Assembly (NCBI GenBank): GCA_965116245.1
Contig: OZ220497.1
Coordinates: 2,294,001-2,358,000, forward strand
From: Poriferisodalis sp965116245
Lineage (GTDB): Bacteria > Actinomycetota > Acidimicrobiia > Acidimicrobiales > Poriferisodalaceae
Direction: 5' to 3'
Length of the DNA stretch: 64,000 bases
Shown: positions 17,831-26,533 of the stretch, in pieces
Layout: each line of letters begins with the position of its first letter
How positions within the stretch are numbered: the stretch's first letter is position 1
Notes under the pieces: model-generated
Database searches by the model: none
Told to the model about the DNA's origin: nothing
The model's input: the letters and a program-made list of their open reading frames with translations, nothing else
Position numbers and translations under genes: made by a program

Positions 17831-19000
17831 TTAAGTGGCGTACAGAAGTTCGTTATTGGTTAGCAGTTCGACCGCACTGATGGCGGTGATGCGTTCGCCG
17901 AGGTCAAACCGGTGCGCACCCGCATGCACGACGTACAGATGGTCAAGTTCGAGGTCGGCGAGAGCACTATGCATTGAGCGGGTAACCGATGGCCGTTCGG
18001 TGCGTTTGATCTCGAACCCCAGAGTTCGCCCTCCGGCAGTCAGTCGCAAGTCGAGTTCTGCGCCGCTGTGAGTCGACCAGAATGTGGCAGTTGAACGGAT
18101 TGTTTCATTTAGGCGGGTAAGGAGTTGCTCCACAATCAGGCCTTCCCAGCTAGCTCCAAGCCGGGGATGACGTTCCAGTTCAACGTGGTCAGCGATTCCG
18201 AGCAGGCGGTGCAGCAAGCCGCTGTCGCGTATGTACACCCGTGGAGACTTGATTTGTCGCTTCCCGATATTGGCGAACCAGGGTGGAAGCTGGCGCACGA
18301 CCAGCGCATCAGTGAGCGCGTCAAGGTACCGGCGCACGGTGCTGGCTGAGATGTCGACGGATCGGGCGACGGCTGCGCTGTTCCAAGTCTGGCCGTGAAG
18401 GTGAGCAACCATCGTCCAGAACCGTCGCATGGCAGCCGCAGGGATACGGACACCGAGGTTGGCGAGGTCGCGTTCAACAAATGTGGTGATGTAGTCGTCG
18501 CGCCAGCGGTTAGAGGTAGCGAGGTCTTGCGCGAGGTAGGAGGGAGGCAGTCCACCGCGCAGCCACAGATCGTCCAGGTGGCTGCTGCCGATGTCGCTCA
18601 GACGCAAGCCCGTCAGCTCTACGAAGCTCACCCTCCCGGCCAGAGACTCGGCGCTCAGGCCGGTCAAGTCAGGTGAGGCGCTGCCAAGTACCACGAAGCG
18701 CCCGGGCCGACGATGCTCATCGACCAGTACCCTCAAAGACGCGAAGAGTTCGGGCATGCGCTGCGCTTCGTCAATCACGATGGTCTCGCCGCGGTCTCGC
18801 AGCGCGAGCATCGGCTCAGACAGGCGAGCGCGATCTCGGTAGTCCTCAAGGTCGAAAAACGCTGCAGGTGAGGGTGCGATTATGCGGCGTACCAGTGTCG
18901 ACTTGCCCGCTTGGCGTGGCCCGGTCATCAATGTCACCGGGGCGTGAGCAACCGCGTCACGCAGCGCCCGTTCGTCAGCTAGTCGGGGCACGAACTCCAC
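17831..19000 (-). CDS. AAA+ ATPase with DUF4143
   Basis: The 389-residue protein has a Walker A motif (TGPRQAGKSTLVRR, near residue 30), the FFDLEDYRDRARL segment and Walker B (ETIVIDEAQRMPELF), then the C-terminal DUF4143 nuclease-like domain (WEGLIVEQLL, SGAELDLRL, GFEIKRT). This two-domain ATPase family is widespread, often single-gene and mobile, and its role is not established. The GTG start lies only 15 bases from a 35-bp imperfect palindrome (19015-19049) that could be its operator. It marks the left edge of the accessory island. Confidence 0.88.
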   Translation of the reverse strand: MEFVPRLADERALRDAVAHAPVTLMTGPRQAGKSTLVRRIIAPSPAAFFDLEDYRDRARLSEPMLALRDRGETIVIDEAQRMPELFASLRVLVDEHRRPGRFVVLGSASPDLTGLSAESLAGRVSFVELTGLRLSDIGSSHLDDLWLRGGLPPSYLAQDLATSNRWRDDYITTFVERDLANLGVRIPAAAMRRFWTMVAHLHGQTWNSAAVARSVDISASTVRRYLDALTDALVVRQLPPWFANIGKRQIKSPRVYIRDSGLLHRLLGIADHVELERHPRLGASWEGLIVEQLLTRLNETIRSTATFWSTHSGAELDLRLTAGGRTLGFEIKRTERPSVTRSMHSALADLELDHLYVVHAGAHRFDLGERITAISAVELLTNNELLYAT

Positions 19001-19014
19001 GTGCCCAGCCTATC

Positions 19015-19062
19015 CTTGAAAATCAGTTATCGATGAACCGATTTTCAAGAGCAAGAAGCTGG
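19015..19062. repeat. Left copy of 48-bp inverted repeat (palindrome plus flank)
   Basis: The outer 35 bases (19015-19049) form an imperfect palindrome with arms CTTGAAAATC and GATTTTCAAG around an ATCGAT core. The next 13 bases, AGCAAGAAGCTGG, are repeated in inverted orientation beside the second copy at 21971-22018. The palindrome also lies directly upstream of the DUF4143 ATPase start. Confidence 0.75.
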
Positions 19063-19175
19063 CTCGGAACACGAATCACTCCACCGGCTGTTCACGGCTC
19101 ACCCCAGGCCCAAAACGGCGTGGGACGCGCTCGGTGAGCTGCACAACCTGTACCTCGCCGACGACTACAAGTATC
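19063..19175 (+). pseudogene. ISL3-type transposase remnant (3' fragment)
   Basis: This short plus-strand stretch matches the intact ISL3 transposase of this window at about 35555-35655 (translated LFTAHPRPKTAWDALGELHNLYLADDYK against LFSAHPRLKTAWDALGELHNLYLADDHQ). It has no start or end of its own and breaks off at 19175. The matching upstream part of a transposase lies at 21598-21983, at the other end of the ParA segment, in the same orientation. It is a decayed piece of an insertion sequence, not a gene. Confidence 0.8.
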
Positions 19176-19235
19176 AATTGAACTTGCAAGCGTAAGTCGC
19201 AACATTTCCTAAAAGGAGGAGAATAGTCTCCCCAA

Positions 19236-20264
19236 TTATGGGATTTTTGGATCCTGTATGCGTCGGAGGATTTCTTGGGCCAGGTTGCGGAAGTCGTCGT
19301 AAGAGTTGTACGCAGCTTTCGCGTGACCGCCAATCGCTCCATCTGCAGAATTGAGCTTGAAGATTGGTTTGTGCGCTTCTTGAGCAAGCGGAACGAGACT
19401 TCGGTAGTGCTTGATCGTGGCGAGAGCAGATTTGTCTAATGTTGGCGTCTCGGGATATGGACCTTCTGCTTTCTCGAATAGTTGTTTGGCGTACTCTTCG
19501 GGTATTCGGTTGATCCACATGTCGTAGGCCCGAACGGGTCTATCTAGGCGAACACCGTGCTGCTGTGCAACATAGCCAATAGGCTCCATGCGCCCAGCGG
19601 GAAGATCAAAGTCCGGCTCGGGCCAGTTACCTAGCCGTTTCTTCCAATCCGCGCGCCAGCCCCGCAGGGTCGGCCCGAGGTTGCGCAACCCTCGCAACGA
19701 GAAGAGATCGGTTCCGACAGGGACGACTACATAGTCCGTGGCGATCAGCGCGGAGCGATTGAGGGCACCAAGGTTGGGGCCTACATCAGCGAGGATGATA
19801 GATGCGTCCATCTGTCGAGCACCGTCCTGCATGACCGCCGCGAACGCCGTCAGCACCCTGAAAGGCCGGTAGAGACCGGTCGAACCCATCGCGTGCGGCC
19901 ACTCGGCAGACAACAGATCCTCAAAACCAGCTAGCGCCAGGTCACCGGGGATCAGTTTCAAACTGTCGCTGATGTTCTGCAAGTTTGGTGAAGCCAAATC
20001 CCCGACCTCCATGAGTGGCTTCACGCACTCAAAGATGGTGTGCGGCGAAGGTAGAGCAGCTTTACTGTTGGCGCCTTCGTATAGATCCTCCAGCCGATCC
20101 TCATCTAGGAACATGGCTGTCAGGTTGGACTGTGGGTCTAAATCACAAGCCAGTACGCGATGACCCAACTTTGGCTCGGAAAGCATCCAGGCTAGGTGAT
20201 AGACAAGAGAAGTCTTACCTACGCCACCCTTATTATTGAAGAAAGTCACTACGGGAACTGTCAT
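19236..20264 (-). CDS. ParA/Soj-type ATPase
   Basis: This roughly 342-residue protein has the deviant Walker A motif NNKGGVGKTSLVYHLA, the CDLDPQSNLT A' motif and ILADVGPNLG (Walker B) of the ParA/MinD family. It is longer than plasmid ParA because of an insertion with WRADWKKRLGNWPEPD. It overlaps the stop of the AlbA/HATPase gene (GTGATGA), so the two are co-transcribed. I chose ATG at 20264; a GTG directly before it is equally placed for the AGAGG ribosome site. No ParB-like partner or centromere repeat is nearby. ParA genes of this type in genomic islands may serve island maintenance or defence rather than plasmid partition. Confidence 0.85.
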   Translation of the reverse strand: MTVPVVTFFNNKGGVGKTSLVYHLAWMLSEPKLGHRVLACDLDPQSNLTAMFLDEDRLEDLYEGANSKAALPSPHTIFECVKPLMEVGDLASPNLQNISDSLKLIPGDLALAGFEDLLSAEWPHAMGSTGLYRPFRVLTAFAAVMQDGARQMDASIILADVGPNLGALNRSALIATDYVVVPVGTDLFSLRGLRNLGPTLRGWRADWKKRLGNWPEPDFDLPAGRMEPIGYVAQQHGVRLDRPVRAYDMWINRIPEEYAKQLFEKAEGPYPETPTLDKSALATIKHYRSLVPLAQEAHKPIFKLNSADGAIGGHAKAAYNSYDDFRNLAQEILRRIQDPKIP

Positions 20265-21549
20265 CACGATCCGCCTCTGCGGTCCTGCAGTGCGGGCATT
20301 TTCACAAGTACGTTGCTTTGGGTGGCCTCGAAAATCGCCTCATGATGTCCTGACTCTCGGAGCAGCTTCTGCGCCGTTGGAATACCAAAGCCAAAGCGCT
20401 GGACAAAGCCAAGCGTACACAGCGCTTCTGCCAGGTTCGGGTTGCGATAGTCAATCACTCCTGGGGTTCCGATGTTATCGACAGTCACTTGTCCGAATGG
20501 ACCACCAGGACCCATTACCTCAATACGGTCAGAGAACCAGTACACATGCACGGGCGCATTGGTAGCCTCGTAGGTGCGATGCACTAGCGCATGACGCGTT
20601 ATCTGCTGCAAAGCAGCAAAAGGGTAGAGGCTTGTTCGTTGTTCAGTTAAGCCAGAAACGAAGTCGATAGCTGTGCAATTGTGCGCTTTCAGCTTCTCGT
20701 CGAGTCTGCGCAGCATGTCCGCAATTCTGCCACCTATTTTCTCGCTGTCAGTTATCTTGTCGGGATCCATTTCAGAGTCATCAATGCGCAAGAACTGGAC
20801 ATAAGCACCGGGTAAATAGTCCTGGGGATTAGTGCCAATCACCAGCAACCCAGCACGGTCGGCGTGGGGTCTCCGGCGGACATGGTCATCTTCGTCGCCG
20901 CTAATTGTTCTTCGCTTCTGCGTTCGTTGGCCTCCAGCATTTCTCGTGTAACAGCACGCAGGAGGTACTCATTCTTGAAATAACTCTGATCAAGATCATT
21001 GAGTGTCGCCGATGCGACCGGTTGCACATCAAAGGGTGCGTCCAAGCTGCGGCGCCTCTCGTTGAGGATTCGTTCGTCTTGGGCGGAGGCTCGATCCCTG
21101 CGAGGACCAGTCCGTATGTGAATCTCGCCCCTATAACGCACCGGTGGCGAGTCCGACGGTACCACCGTGACAACGGCCAGCTCAGCTCCCTGCGCAACGA
21201 TCTTCCGCACCGCCATGGATGGCGGAGGCACAATGTTACCGTCGGTCCGCATGTCCGCCAACTGGCGCAGCAACTTATCGGATACGGTCAGTCCGACTGG
21301 CAAGCCGTCGTCGCGAACGCCAACGAAAACAACGCCGGGAACTCTGTGGCCAACCACGTCGTTGGCGAAAGCGCAGATCGCCTCACGGATTTTCGTGGCC
21401 GCGTCCCCTGAGAGCGACTCCTTGAACTCAACCCGATCGCTCTCACCCTCAGCTAGGAGCCCGAGCAGTTCATCGTCGCTTAGCGTATTCACAGTCACCT
21501 CTTGAACATCACGCAAGCTAGGGAATTCCTCTGCCTGCAGATAGTCCAT
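20264..21549 (-). pseudogene. AlbA_2 (Schlafen-like)/HATPase transcriptional-regulator-like gene, frameshifted
   Basis: Two frames together make one known architecture. The first (21549 down to 20839) has an N-terminal AlbA_2 domain (ESDRVEFKESLSGDAATKIREAICAFAN, VFVGVRDDG, HIRTG). The second (ending at 20264) has the HATPase/RecG-C-like part (HALVHRTYEATNAPVHVYWFSDRIEVMGPGG, GFGIPTAQKLL). The first frame ends in GDPTPTVLGCW followed by a stop, while the second frame, read one base over, gives LLVIGTNPQDYLPG. Homologues run straight through PTVLGLLVIG, so a one-base loss near 20848 split the gene. A sequencing error or a programmed shift is possible. It is the first gene of the pair with ParA. 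Confidence 0.8.
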
Positions 21550-21597
21550 GGTAATCTCTGCACTCAGACAGTCGCCCTATCTGCTCACCTTTGCAGT

Positions 21598-21983
21598 TTG
21601 ATCTGCGACGACGCCTGCGGTTTGCGGTTCAGTGAGTACAACGCAGCGTTTGAGCGCGGTTTCACTGTTCGGTTAGCGCGTCAGTTGGTCACCGATGCGC
21701 GTGACGTGCCTATCAGTGCGGTAGCGCGTCGTTAAGGGCTAAGTTGGAATACGATCATCGCGCTCGTGCGCGCTCATGCGGGTGTTGTGGCGCGTCACCG
21801 CCGTCGGCAGTACCGCCGGTTGCTGTTGGTGGATGAGACGTCCATTCAGCGTCGCCATCGGTATGTGACGGTGTTGGTGAATGGTGATACCGGTGAGGTG
21901 CTGGCTATGGTCTCGCATCGCAGCCAACCAGACGGCACTACACCCAGGTTCTATCCTGACGTTTTCCGCGCCAGGTTCTTGCT
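21598..21983 (+). pseudogene. ISL3-type transposase remnant (5' and middle fragment, internally deleted)
   Basis: The stretch is closely similar to the intact ISL3 transposase from about 34938 onward, starting at the LICDACGVRFSEHNA region and including LLLVDETSIQRRHRYVTVLVNGDTGEVLAMV with the first catalytic aspartate. It carries an ACG insertion, an in-frame stop, and a deletion of about 190 bases at 21926 that joins LAMVSHR to QPDGTTPRFYPDVFRARFLL. It ends exactly where the second 35-bp palindrome begins. It cannot encode a working enzyme. Confidence 0.85.
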
Positions 21984-22018
21984 CTTGAAAATCGGCTATC
22001 AATAAACTGATTTTCGAG
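21971..22018. repeat. Right copy of 48-bp inverted repeat (flank plus palindrome)
   Basis: Bases 21971-21983 (CCAGGTTCTTGCT) are the inverse of 19050-19062 with one mismatch, and 21984-22018 is the second copy of the 35-bp palindrome with arms CTTGAAAATC and GATTTTCGAG. With the left copy it frames the ParA/AlbA segment. No DUF4143 gene accompanies this copy. Confidence 0.75.
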
Positions 22019-22173
22019 GATATCGCGTAATGCTAAGGCCAAACTCAATTTCGCCGACAGCGAGACCGACAGCCGACTACGTTCGGTGGGGCTCATCGGC
22101 CGCTATATCCGACCGTACTAATTTGGGGAGTAACTTGGGGATACGAACAACGCACAACTAGGGGGATGCTCCG

Positions 22174-23271
22174 GTGAAGACACGTGCTGCGGTGCTGAGG
22201 GGATCGACGGAACCGTTCGTCATTGAGGAGCTGGAGTTAGGTGATCCCGCTCCGGGCGAAGTGCTGGTCCGGATGGTGGCGGCAGGTATGTGTCACACCG
22301 ATCTTCTGTCGCGGGAGCTGCCGCCGGAAATGTTCATGGGGCCGATGGTCTATGGCCACGAGGGCGCTGGCGTGGTGGAGGCGGTGGGGGAGGACGTGAC
22401 CTCGGTTGCCGAGGGCGACCATGTCGTGCTCAGCTTCAATTCGTGTGGGGCGTGTCCGAGCTGTGAGCAGGTCCGTCCTTCCTATTGTTACGATTTCGCG
22501 CTCCACAACATGTCCGGTGGCAGGCCTGACGGTTCGGCATCGCTCACTGATGTTTCTGGTGCCAGGGTTGGGTCGCACTACTTCGGTCAGTCTTCGTTCT
22601 CGGAGCTGTCGGTGGTCGCGGAGCGGTCGCTGGCGAAAGTTGACCAGTCGCTTGAACTGGCCCGATTGGGTCCGCTCGGCTGCGGCATACAAACCGGCGC
22701 GGGGGCCATTTTGAACTCGCTTGGTGTGGCCGAGGGCGAGTCGGTTGTGATCGCCGGTGCTGGTGCGCTCGGGTTGGCGGCGGTCATGGCTACACGCCTC
22801 GCTGGCGCGGAAACGGTGATCGCCATTGACCGTCACGAGATTCGCCTGCATGCAGCTCAACGATACGGAGCAACGCATGTTGTCTCCGGCGGTCCTGCCG
22901 AGATTACGGCCCAGATCCTTGAAATCACCGGCCGAGGCGCCGACTACGCTTTCGAGACAACTGGCAACGGTTCAGTGTTGAGAGCAGTCTTTGAAGGGCT
23001 TAGTCCGGTCGGCACGTTGGGCGTAGCTGGGGTTGGGTTCGGCGATCTTGCTCTTGACCACCTTTCGCTGTTTCCTGGGCGTCACATCCACGGGATCTTC
23101 GAAGGCGACTCGGTCCCGCAGGACTTCATCCCGCAGTTAGCTCAGTTGAACGCCGACGGCGAGTTCCCGTTCCACGAGCTGATCCAGACTTTCCCACTCG
23201 AGGACATCAACGAAGCGGAGGCGGCAAGCACTTCCGGCGAGATCATCAAGCCGGTGCTGACGTTTTCTTAG
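22174..23271 (+). CDS. Zinc-dependent alcohol dehydrogenase (MDR family)
   Basis: The 365-residue protein is a medium-chain dehydrogenase. The catalytic zinc site is seen in GMCHTDLL and YGHEGAGVVEAVGEDV, and the structural zinc loop in CGACPSCEQVRPSYC. The Rossmann fingerprint GAGALGLAAVMATRLAGA ends in an aspartate (IAIDRHE), favouring NAD over NADP. It is closest to aryl-alcohol or long-chain alcohol dehydrogenases. The GTG start has a good AGGGGGA ribosome site. It sits alone in the island between transposon debris and a HipA fragment, so it may be a passenger gene; its substrate is unknown. Confidence 0.9.
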   Translation: MKTRAAVLRGSTEPFVIEELELGDPAPGEVLVRMVAAGMCHTDLLSRELPPEMFMGPMVYGHEGAGVVEAVGEDVTSVAEGDHVVLSFNSCGACPSCEQVRPSYCYDFALHNMSGGRPDGSASLTDVSGARVGSHYFGQSSFSELSVVAERSLAKVDQSLELARLGPLGCGIQTGAGAILNSLGVAEGESVVIAGAGALGLAAVMATRLAGAETVIAIDRHEIRLHAAQRYGATHVVSGGPAEITAQILEITGRGADYAFETTGNGSVLRAVFEGLSPVGTLGVAGVGFGDLALDHLSLFPGRHIHGIFEGDSVPQDFIPQLAQLNADGEFPFHELIQTFPLEDINEAEAASTSGEIIKPVLTFS

Positions 23272-23300
23272 GTTCATCAGCGTCTCATCGGCGCTGACAC

Positions 23301-23813
23301 TCAGTTTCGCGGGGTCAAGTTCACTTGCTGGCGATAGCCGTAGAGAGCGAATGGGTTCAATATCGCACTTCCCCAATACTGAGTGCGTTCGGCCATGGTT
23401 AGTTCTGCACGGTCGCACGCATCGTGCCATTCGTTACAGATCACGTCGATCTGGCGGTCAACAATGTTGGTGGCCTCGCTGCGAGACAGATGATAGATGC
23501 TCGCATGATCCAGGCATCCGCTGACTTGACTAAGGCGCTCGCCAGACGGGCCATACGACATCGCCTGTGCGGCTTCATGACCAACTCGAGGCTGTGGGCA
23601 CACGTCGTACACGGGAGTAAGGCTCAACATGGAGCCATTCCAGAAGGCTGAGTGGTTGCGTGCATGGTCGTCGGTATTGCCGACGAGTACGTTGAACGTG
23701 ATACGAGCAAACAACTCGTGCAGTGTGCGTTTCGGTTCAAGGAACCGATGCCGGATTTCTGTAGCGAGCGCGACGTAGGAGCAGTATCGGCCAGCTATCC
23801 CGTCGGCCTCGTG
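23301..23813 (-). pseudogene. HipA toxin kinase, C-terminal fragment
   Basis: The frame holds the C-terminal half of a HipA-like serine/threonine kinase: LFARITFNVLVGNTDDHARNHSAFW contains the catalytic NTDDHARN motif, and LTPVYDVCPQPRVGHEAAQAMS is the following activation-loop region. An in-frame TAG at 23814 closes the frame upstream. The N-terminal half and the HipB antitoxin are absent, and the next bases contain insertion-sequence end debris. It is therefore a dead remnant. Confidence 0.8.
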
Positions 23814-23869
23814 CTATCCAAGCAGCGTTAGCCCAGACACCATCATGCGCTGGCCACCAGCGGGCGGGC

Positions 23870-23907
23870 CATCAACCCACCCCAGCCCCCCAAAAACGCG
23901 AAGGGCC
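23870..23907. mobile_element. Solo terminal repeat of the ISL3-like element
   Basis: The string ends in CCCCCCAAAAACGCGAAGGG, nearly the same as the right end of the intact ISL3 element (35911-35945). No transposase is attached. It sits exactly between the HipA fragment and the truncated ATPase gene, so the insertion or its excision probably broke both. Confidence 0.7.
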
Positions 23908-23920
23908 AGCCATTCAGAAG

Positions 23921-24349
23921 ATGGAAGACGATATCAGCACACATGTAACCACGCCGATCTGGTCCCGACTCTCGGGCGGACAGAAGCGGTTCTTGATGGC
24001 GATGGCAGCGATCGGCGAACCGGCACGTCTGGCGGACATAGCGCGGCGGTCAACCACGGGAGTGGTCACACACAAGCACCGACTTCTTGAAGAAGGCGTT
24101 CTCACGGAGACCTCACATGGGCAGCTGATGTTTTCGAATGTCTCTGTCCGTTCCCGTGCTCTCGCCGAGATCGAACTGCAAACGGCAATGCACGACGAAG
24201 CGATGCGTCGGGAGTCAGAGCGCTCCGCTGTCGAAACGTCCGGTTATGTCGAACGGCGACAGGCGCGGTGCAACGAATGGATGCCCCGTGCCGGGAAACA
24301 CTGCGTGCTGCCCGGTGGGCACGGAGGGCCCCACCGTTCACGTCGTTGA
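23921..24349 (+). CDS. C-terminal part of an AAA ATPase with winged helix and Cys/His tail (probably truncated)
   Basis: The 142 residues resemble the C-terminal winged-helix region of island-borne AAA ATPases: IWSRLSGGQKRFLMAMAAIGEPARLADIARR followed by HKHRLLEEGVLTE. The N-terminal ATPase domain is missing, and an IS end lies 14 bases upstream, so this is likely the surviving 3' part of a larger gene. The last 27 residues carry a Cys/His pattern (RCNEW...GKHCVLPGGHGGPH) also found at the C-terminus of the next gene. Whether it is still translated is uncertain. Confidence 0.55.
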   Translation: MEDDISTHVTTPIWSRLSGGQKRFLMAMAAIGEPARLADIARRSTTGVVTHKHRLLEEGVLTETSHGQLMFSNVSVRSRALAEIELQTAMHDEAMRRESERSAVETSGYVERRQARCNEWMPRAGKHCVLPGGHGGPHRSRR

Positions 24350-24546
24350 CTGCTTCGATCCGTCCGAAGCTTGTAGCGCTAGTTGCCGCATCGCGAAAGG
24401 GCCGAAGGTCTTGGTGTGAGTGGCTTGGTGCTTTGCGTTACCGAAGGCGGCCACGTTAGGTGACCGATTCTGTCCGGCGAGCACGATTTTGCGACAAGTG
24501 TCATTTGAAATGTCGTATTTTCGTGTTCGTGGGTACAGTTGGGGTT

Positions 24547-26016
24547 ATGGGCAGTTATCGGGACATGGAGTGGACCCGATGGTTCAGGACGAGCATCGTC
24601 TCTAGTCCCTACCGGGCGTACATCCCAGACCGAATTAATGATTGGTCCCCAAGACTGGCACCGCACGCACGCGAATTGGTGCTACGCGCTGAGAGCCGCA
24701 TAGCCGACATGAACCAGTTGAAGGGCGAGTTGAACGGCGACACGTCCATAACCCTGCTGAGATTGCTGACTCGCATTGAGGGGCTCGCCACAAGCAGCGT
24801 TGAGAACATTAAGTCCACTATGCGGTCGATGAGCCTGCTCGAATCGCTGCGCGGGCGGCGACGCCCGGAGACCGATCGCGACGCTCGGCTGGCGCTGGGC
24901 AGCGTACATTTGAACACGGCCGCATTACGGCTAGCTGAACAAGTGGCACCCCCGACGGTCTCCGACCTCGAAGAGTTGCATCGTGTCTTGTTCACGGACA
25001 CGGCCGCGCAATTTGATGCTGGCAAGCTGCGCACAGAACTAGTGTGGGTAGGCGGCGGGCATCAAACAGTCCTCAACGCGCACTATGTGCCGCCGCCGCA
25101 CACCGAGGTCCCCGCATTGATGTCCGACCTCGTTGCGTGCATCGCTGACCGTACCTTGTGGATGCCAGCCACAGCGAAAGCGGCTCTCGTTCACACCCAG
25201 TTCGAGACCATTCATCCGTTCACAGACGGCAATGGGCGCCTCGGCCGGGCGCTGACAGCTCTGGTGCTGCGCCGAGACGGACATTTGCGGATGCCCGTGC
25301 CCGTCTCGGCAGCGGTCAGTGTGAGACGGGACGACTACTACAGCAGCCTGCAGGCATGGCGCTACGTCGGTGACACGGACGATATGGACCGCCGCTCGGT
25401 TGCCTTCGAGCCAGCAGCGACGTTAACCGCTGACGCTGTGATCGTGGCCTGCGGGTTCACTGAAGCCGCAGCTAAGAGCGTGGATTTGTGGGAGCGTCGC
25501 TGCCGTGAGGTATCTACGAAAGCCCGAGCGAGCGCTAACAGTGTTCTCGGCGTGATGAGAGTTCATCCTGCTGCGACGCTGCCGTTCATCGTCGAACGGT
25601 CAGGGTTGAAACAACGCACCGCCGAGCGTTCACTCAGTCGCCTCGTCGAACTGGGTGTGCTCGCCGAGAGCCACGACACCGAGTCCGGGGTGCTGGTGTT
25701 CGAAGCCCCCGCGCTGCTGAGCATCGCGGACAATCGAGACGTGCTCCTCAACGAAGCGTGGAACCTGCACCGCCACGGGCATACCGATCTCGGACAAAGG
25801 CTGCAAGACATCGTCGAAGGCAACCCTGACCGCCAACACCTCACATCTGGCAGCGACGGGGACGAGAGCCGTGACGCAGAAAAATGTCATGCGACGCATG
25901 AAGCAGCGGGGCGAGCCAGAGACCGAAAGCGTGCGCCACGCTGCGCCCATATCGGCTCCCGCAGCGGCAAACCGTGCGTGCGCCGCATTGGGCACAACGG
26001 GGCTCACGCCTATTGA
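24547..26016 (+). CDS. Fic-domain protein (AMPylator-like) with C-terminal Cys/His tail
   Basis: The 489-residue protein has a Fic_N-type helical region (MNQLKGELNGDTSITLLRLL), then the Fic core with HPFTDGNGRLGR near residue 221, the intact HxFxDGNGRxxR motif that transfers AMP or a similar group to protein hydroxyls. A winged-helix region follows (LPFIVERSGLKQRTAERSLSRLVELGVL). The end RCAHIGSRSGKPCVRRIGHNGAH is an unusual zinc-ribbon-like tail shared with the preceding gene. I chose the ATG at 24547; the frame is open 29 codons upstream but that part is not Fic-like. It may act as a regulated toxin. Confidence 0.9.
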   Translation: MGSYRDMEWTRWFRTSIVSSPYRAYIPDRINDWSPRLAPHARELVLRAESRIADMNQLKGELNGDTSITLLRLLTRIEGLATSSVENIKSTMRSMSLLESLRGRRRPETDRDARLALGSVHLNTAALRLAEQVAPPTVSDLEELHRVLFTDTAAQFDAGKLRTELVWVGGGHQTVLNAHYVPPPHTEVPALMSDLVACIADRTLWMPATAKAALVHTQFETIHPFTDGNGRLGRALTALVLRRDGHLRMPVPVSAAVSVRRDDYYSSLQAWRYVGDTDDMDRRSVAFEPAATLTADAVIVACGFTEAAAKSVDLWERRCREVSTKARASANSVLGVMRVHPAATLPFIVERSGLKQRTAERSLSRLVELGVLAESHDTESGVLVFEAPALLSIADNRDVLLNEAWNLHRHGHTDLGQRLQDIVEGNPDRQHLTSGSDGDESRDAEKCHATHEAAGRARDRKRAPRCAHIGSRSGKPCVRRIGHNGAHAY

Positions 26017-26533
26017 TCTTCTCAACGCTGCGCCCGGTTGATTGCATGCCACCACCGGCTAGGCTCATACAGCGTCGCTCAGACGGTGTGGCTGAGTTCC
26101 ATGGCGAGCAGGGTGACGAGCTGCCGTTCGGATTCGAACACTACAGCGGTTTCGTACTAGCAGTCCAGGAGTTCTTCGAGGCTCATATCGGCTCTTCTGG
26201 TCTGAGCGGGGTCGCGTGCTTCAATCCTTGGCAACTGCCGTCCAAAAGGCAGTGATTTTGAGGTCGCCGAGGGCGACAGTGGCGGGGGAGCGCATCACTA
26301 TCACTTTCGGCCGTCCACTGAACTCCTTGATGGGTAGGCATCGGCCCGTGGCAGCGGCTTTAGCGCCGATCCAGTCGGTAGCCGCGCTCCACGCGTCACC
26401 GCCGTCACGCTGCGAATAGGAACACAGTATGCGCCCTGAAACGCAGTTCAACCTGACAGAACTCACCAACACGGTGAAACTGCATGCTCTACTTTATAGT
26501 AATCGGTGAATATGGATTCTCGCGTCAACGAAG
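26017..26533. other. Gene-poor stretch in the island
   Basis: No convincing gene is present. A minus-strand frame of 83 codons (26221-26472) and a short interrupted minus-strand frame near 26090-26190 (MSLEELLDC, a stop, then YETAVVFESERQLVTLLAMEL) look like decayed coding sequence but match nothing I recognise. It is probably scar tissue from earlier insertions. Confidence 0.5.

Noticed and set aside
19236..20264. Plasmid partition system
   Set aside because: No ParB-like gene, parS-like repeats or replication initiator accompany the ParA-like gene.
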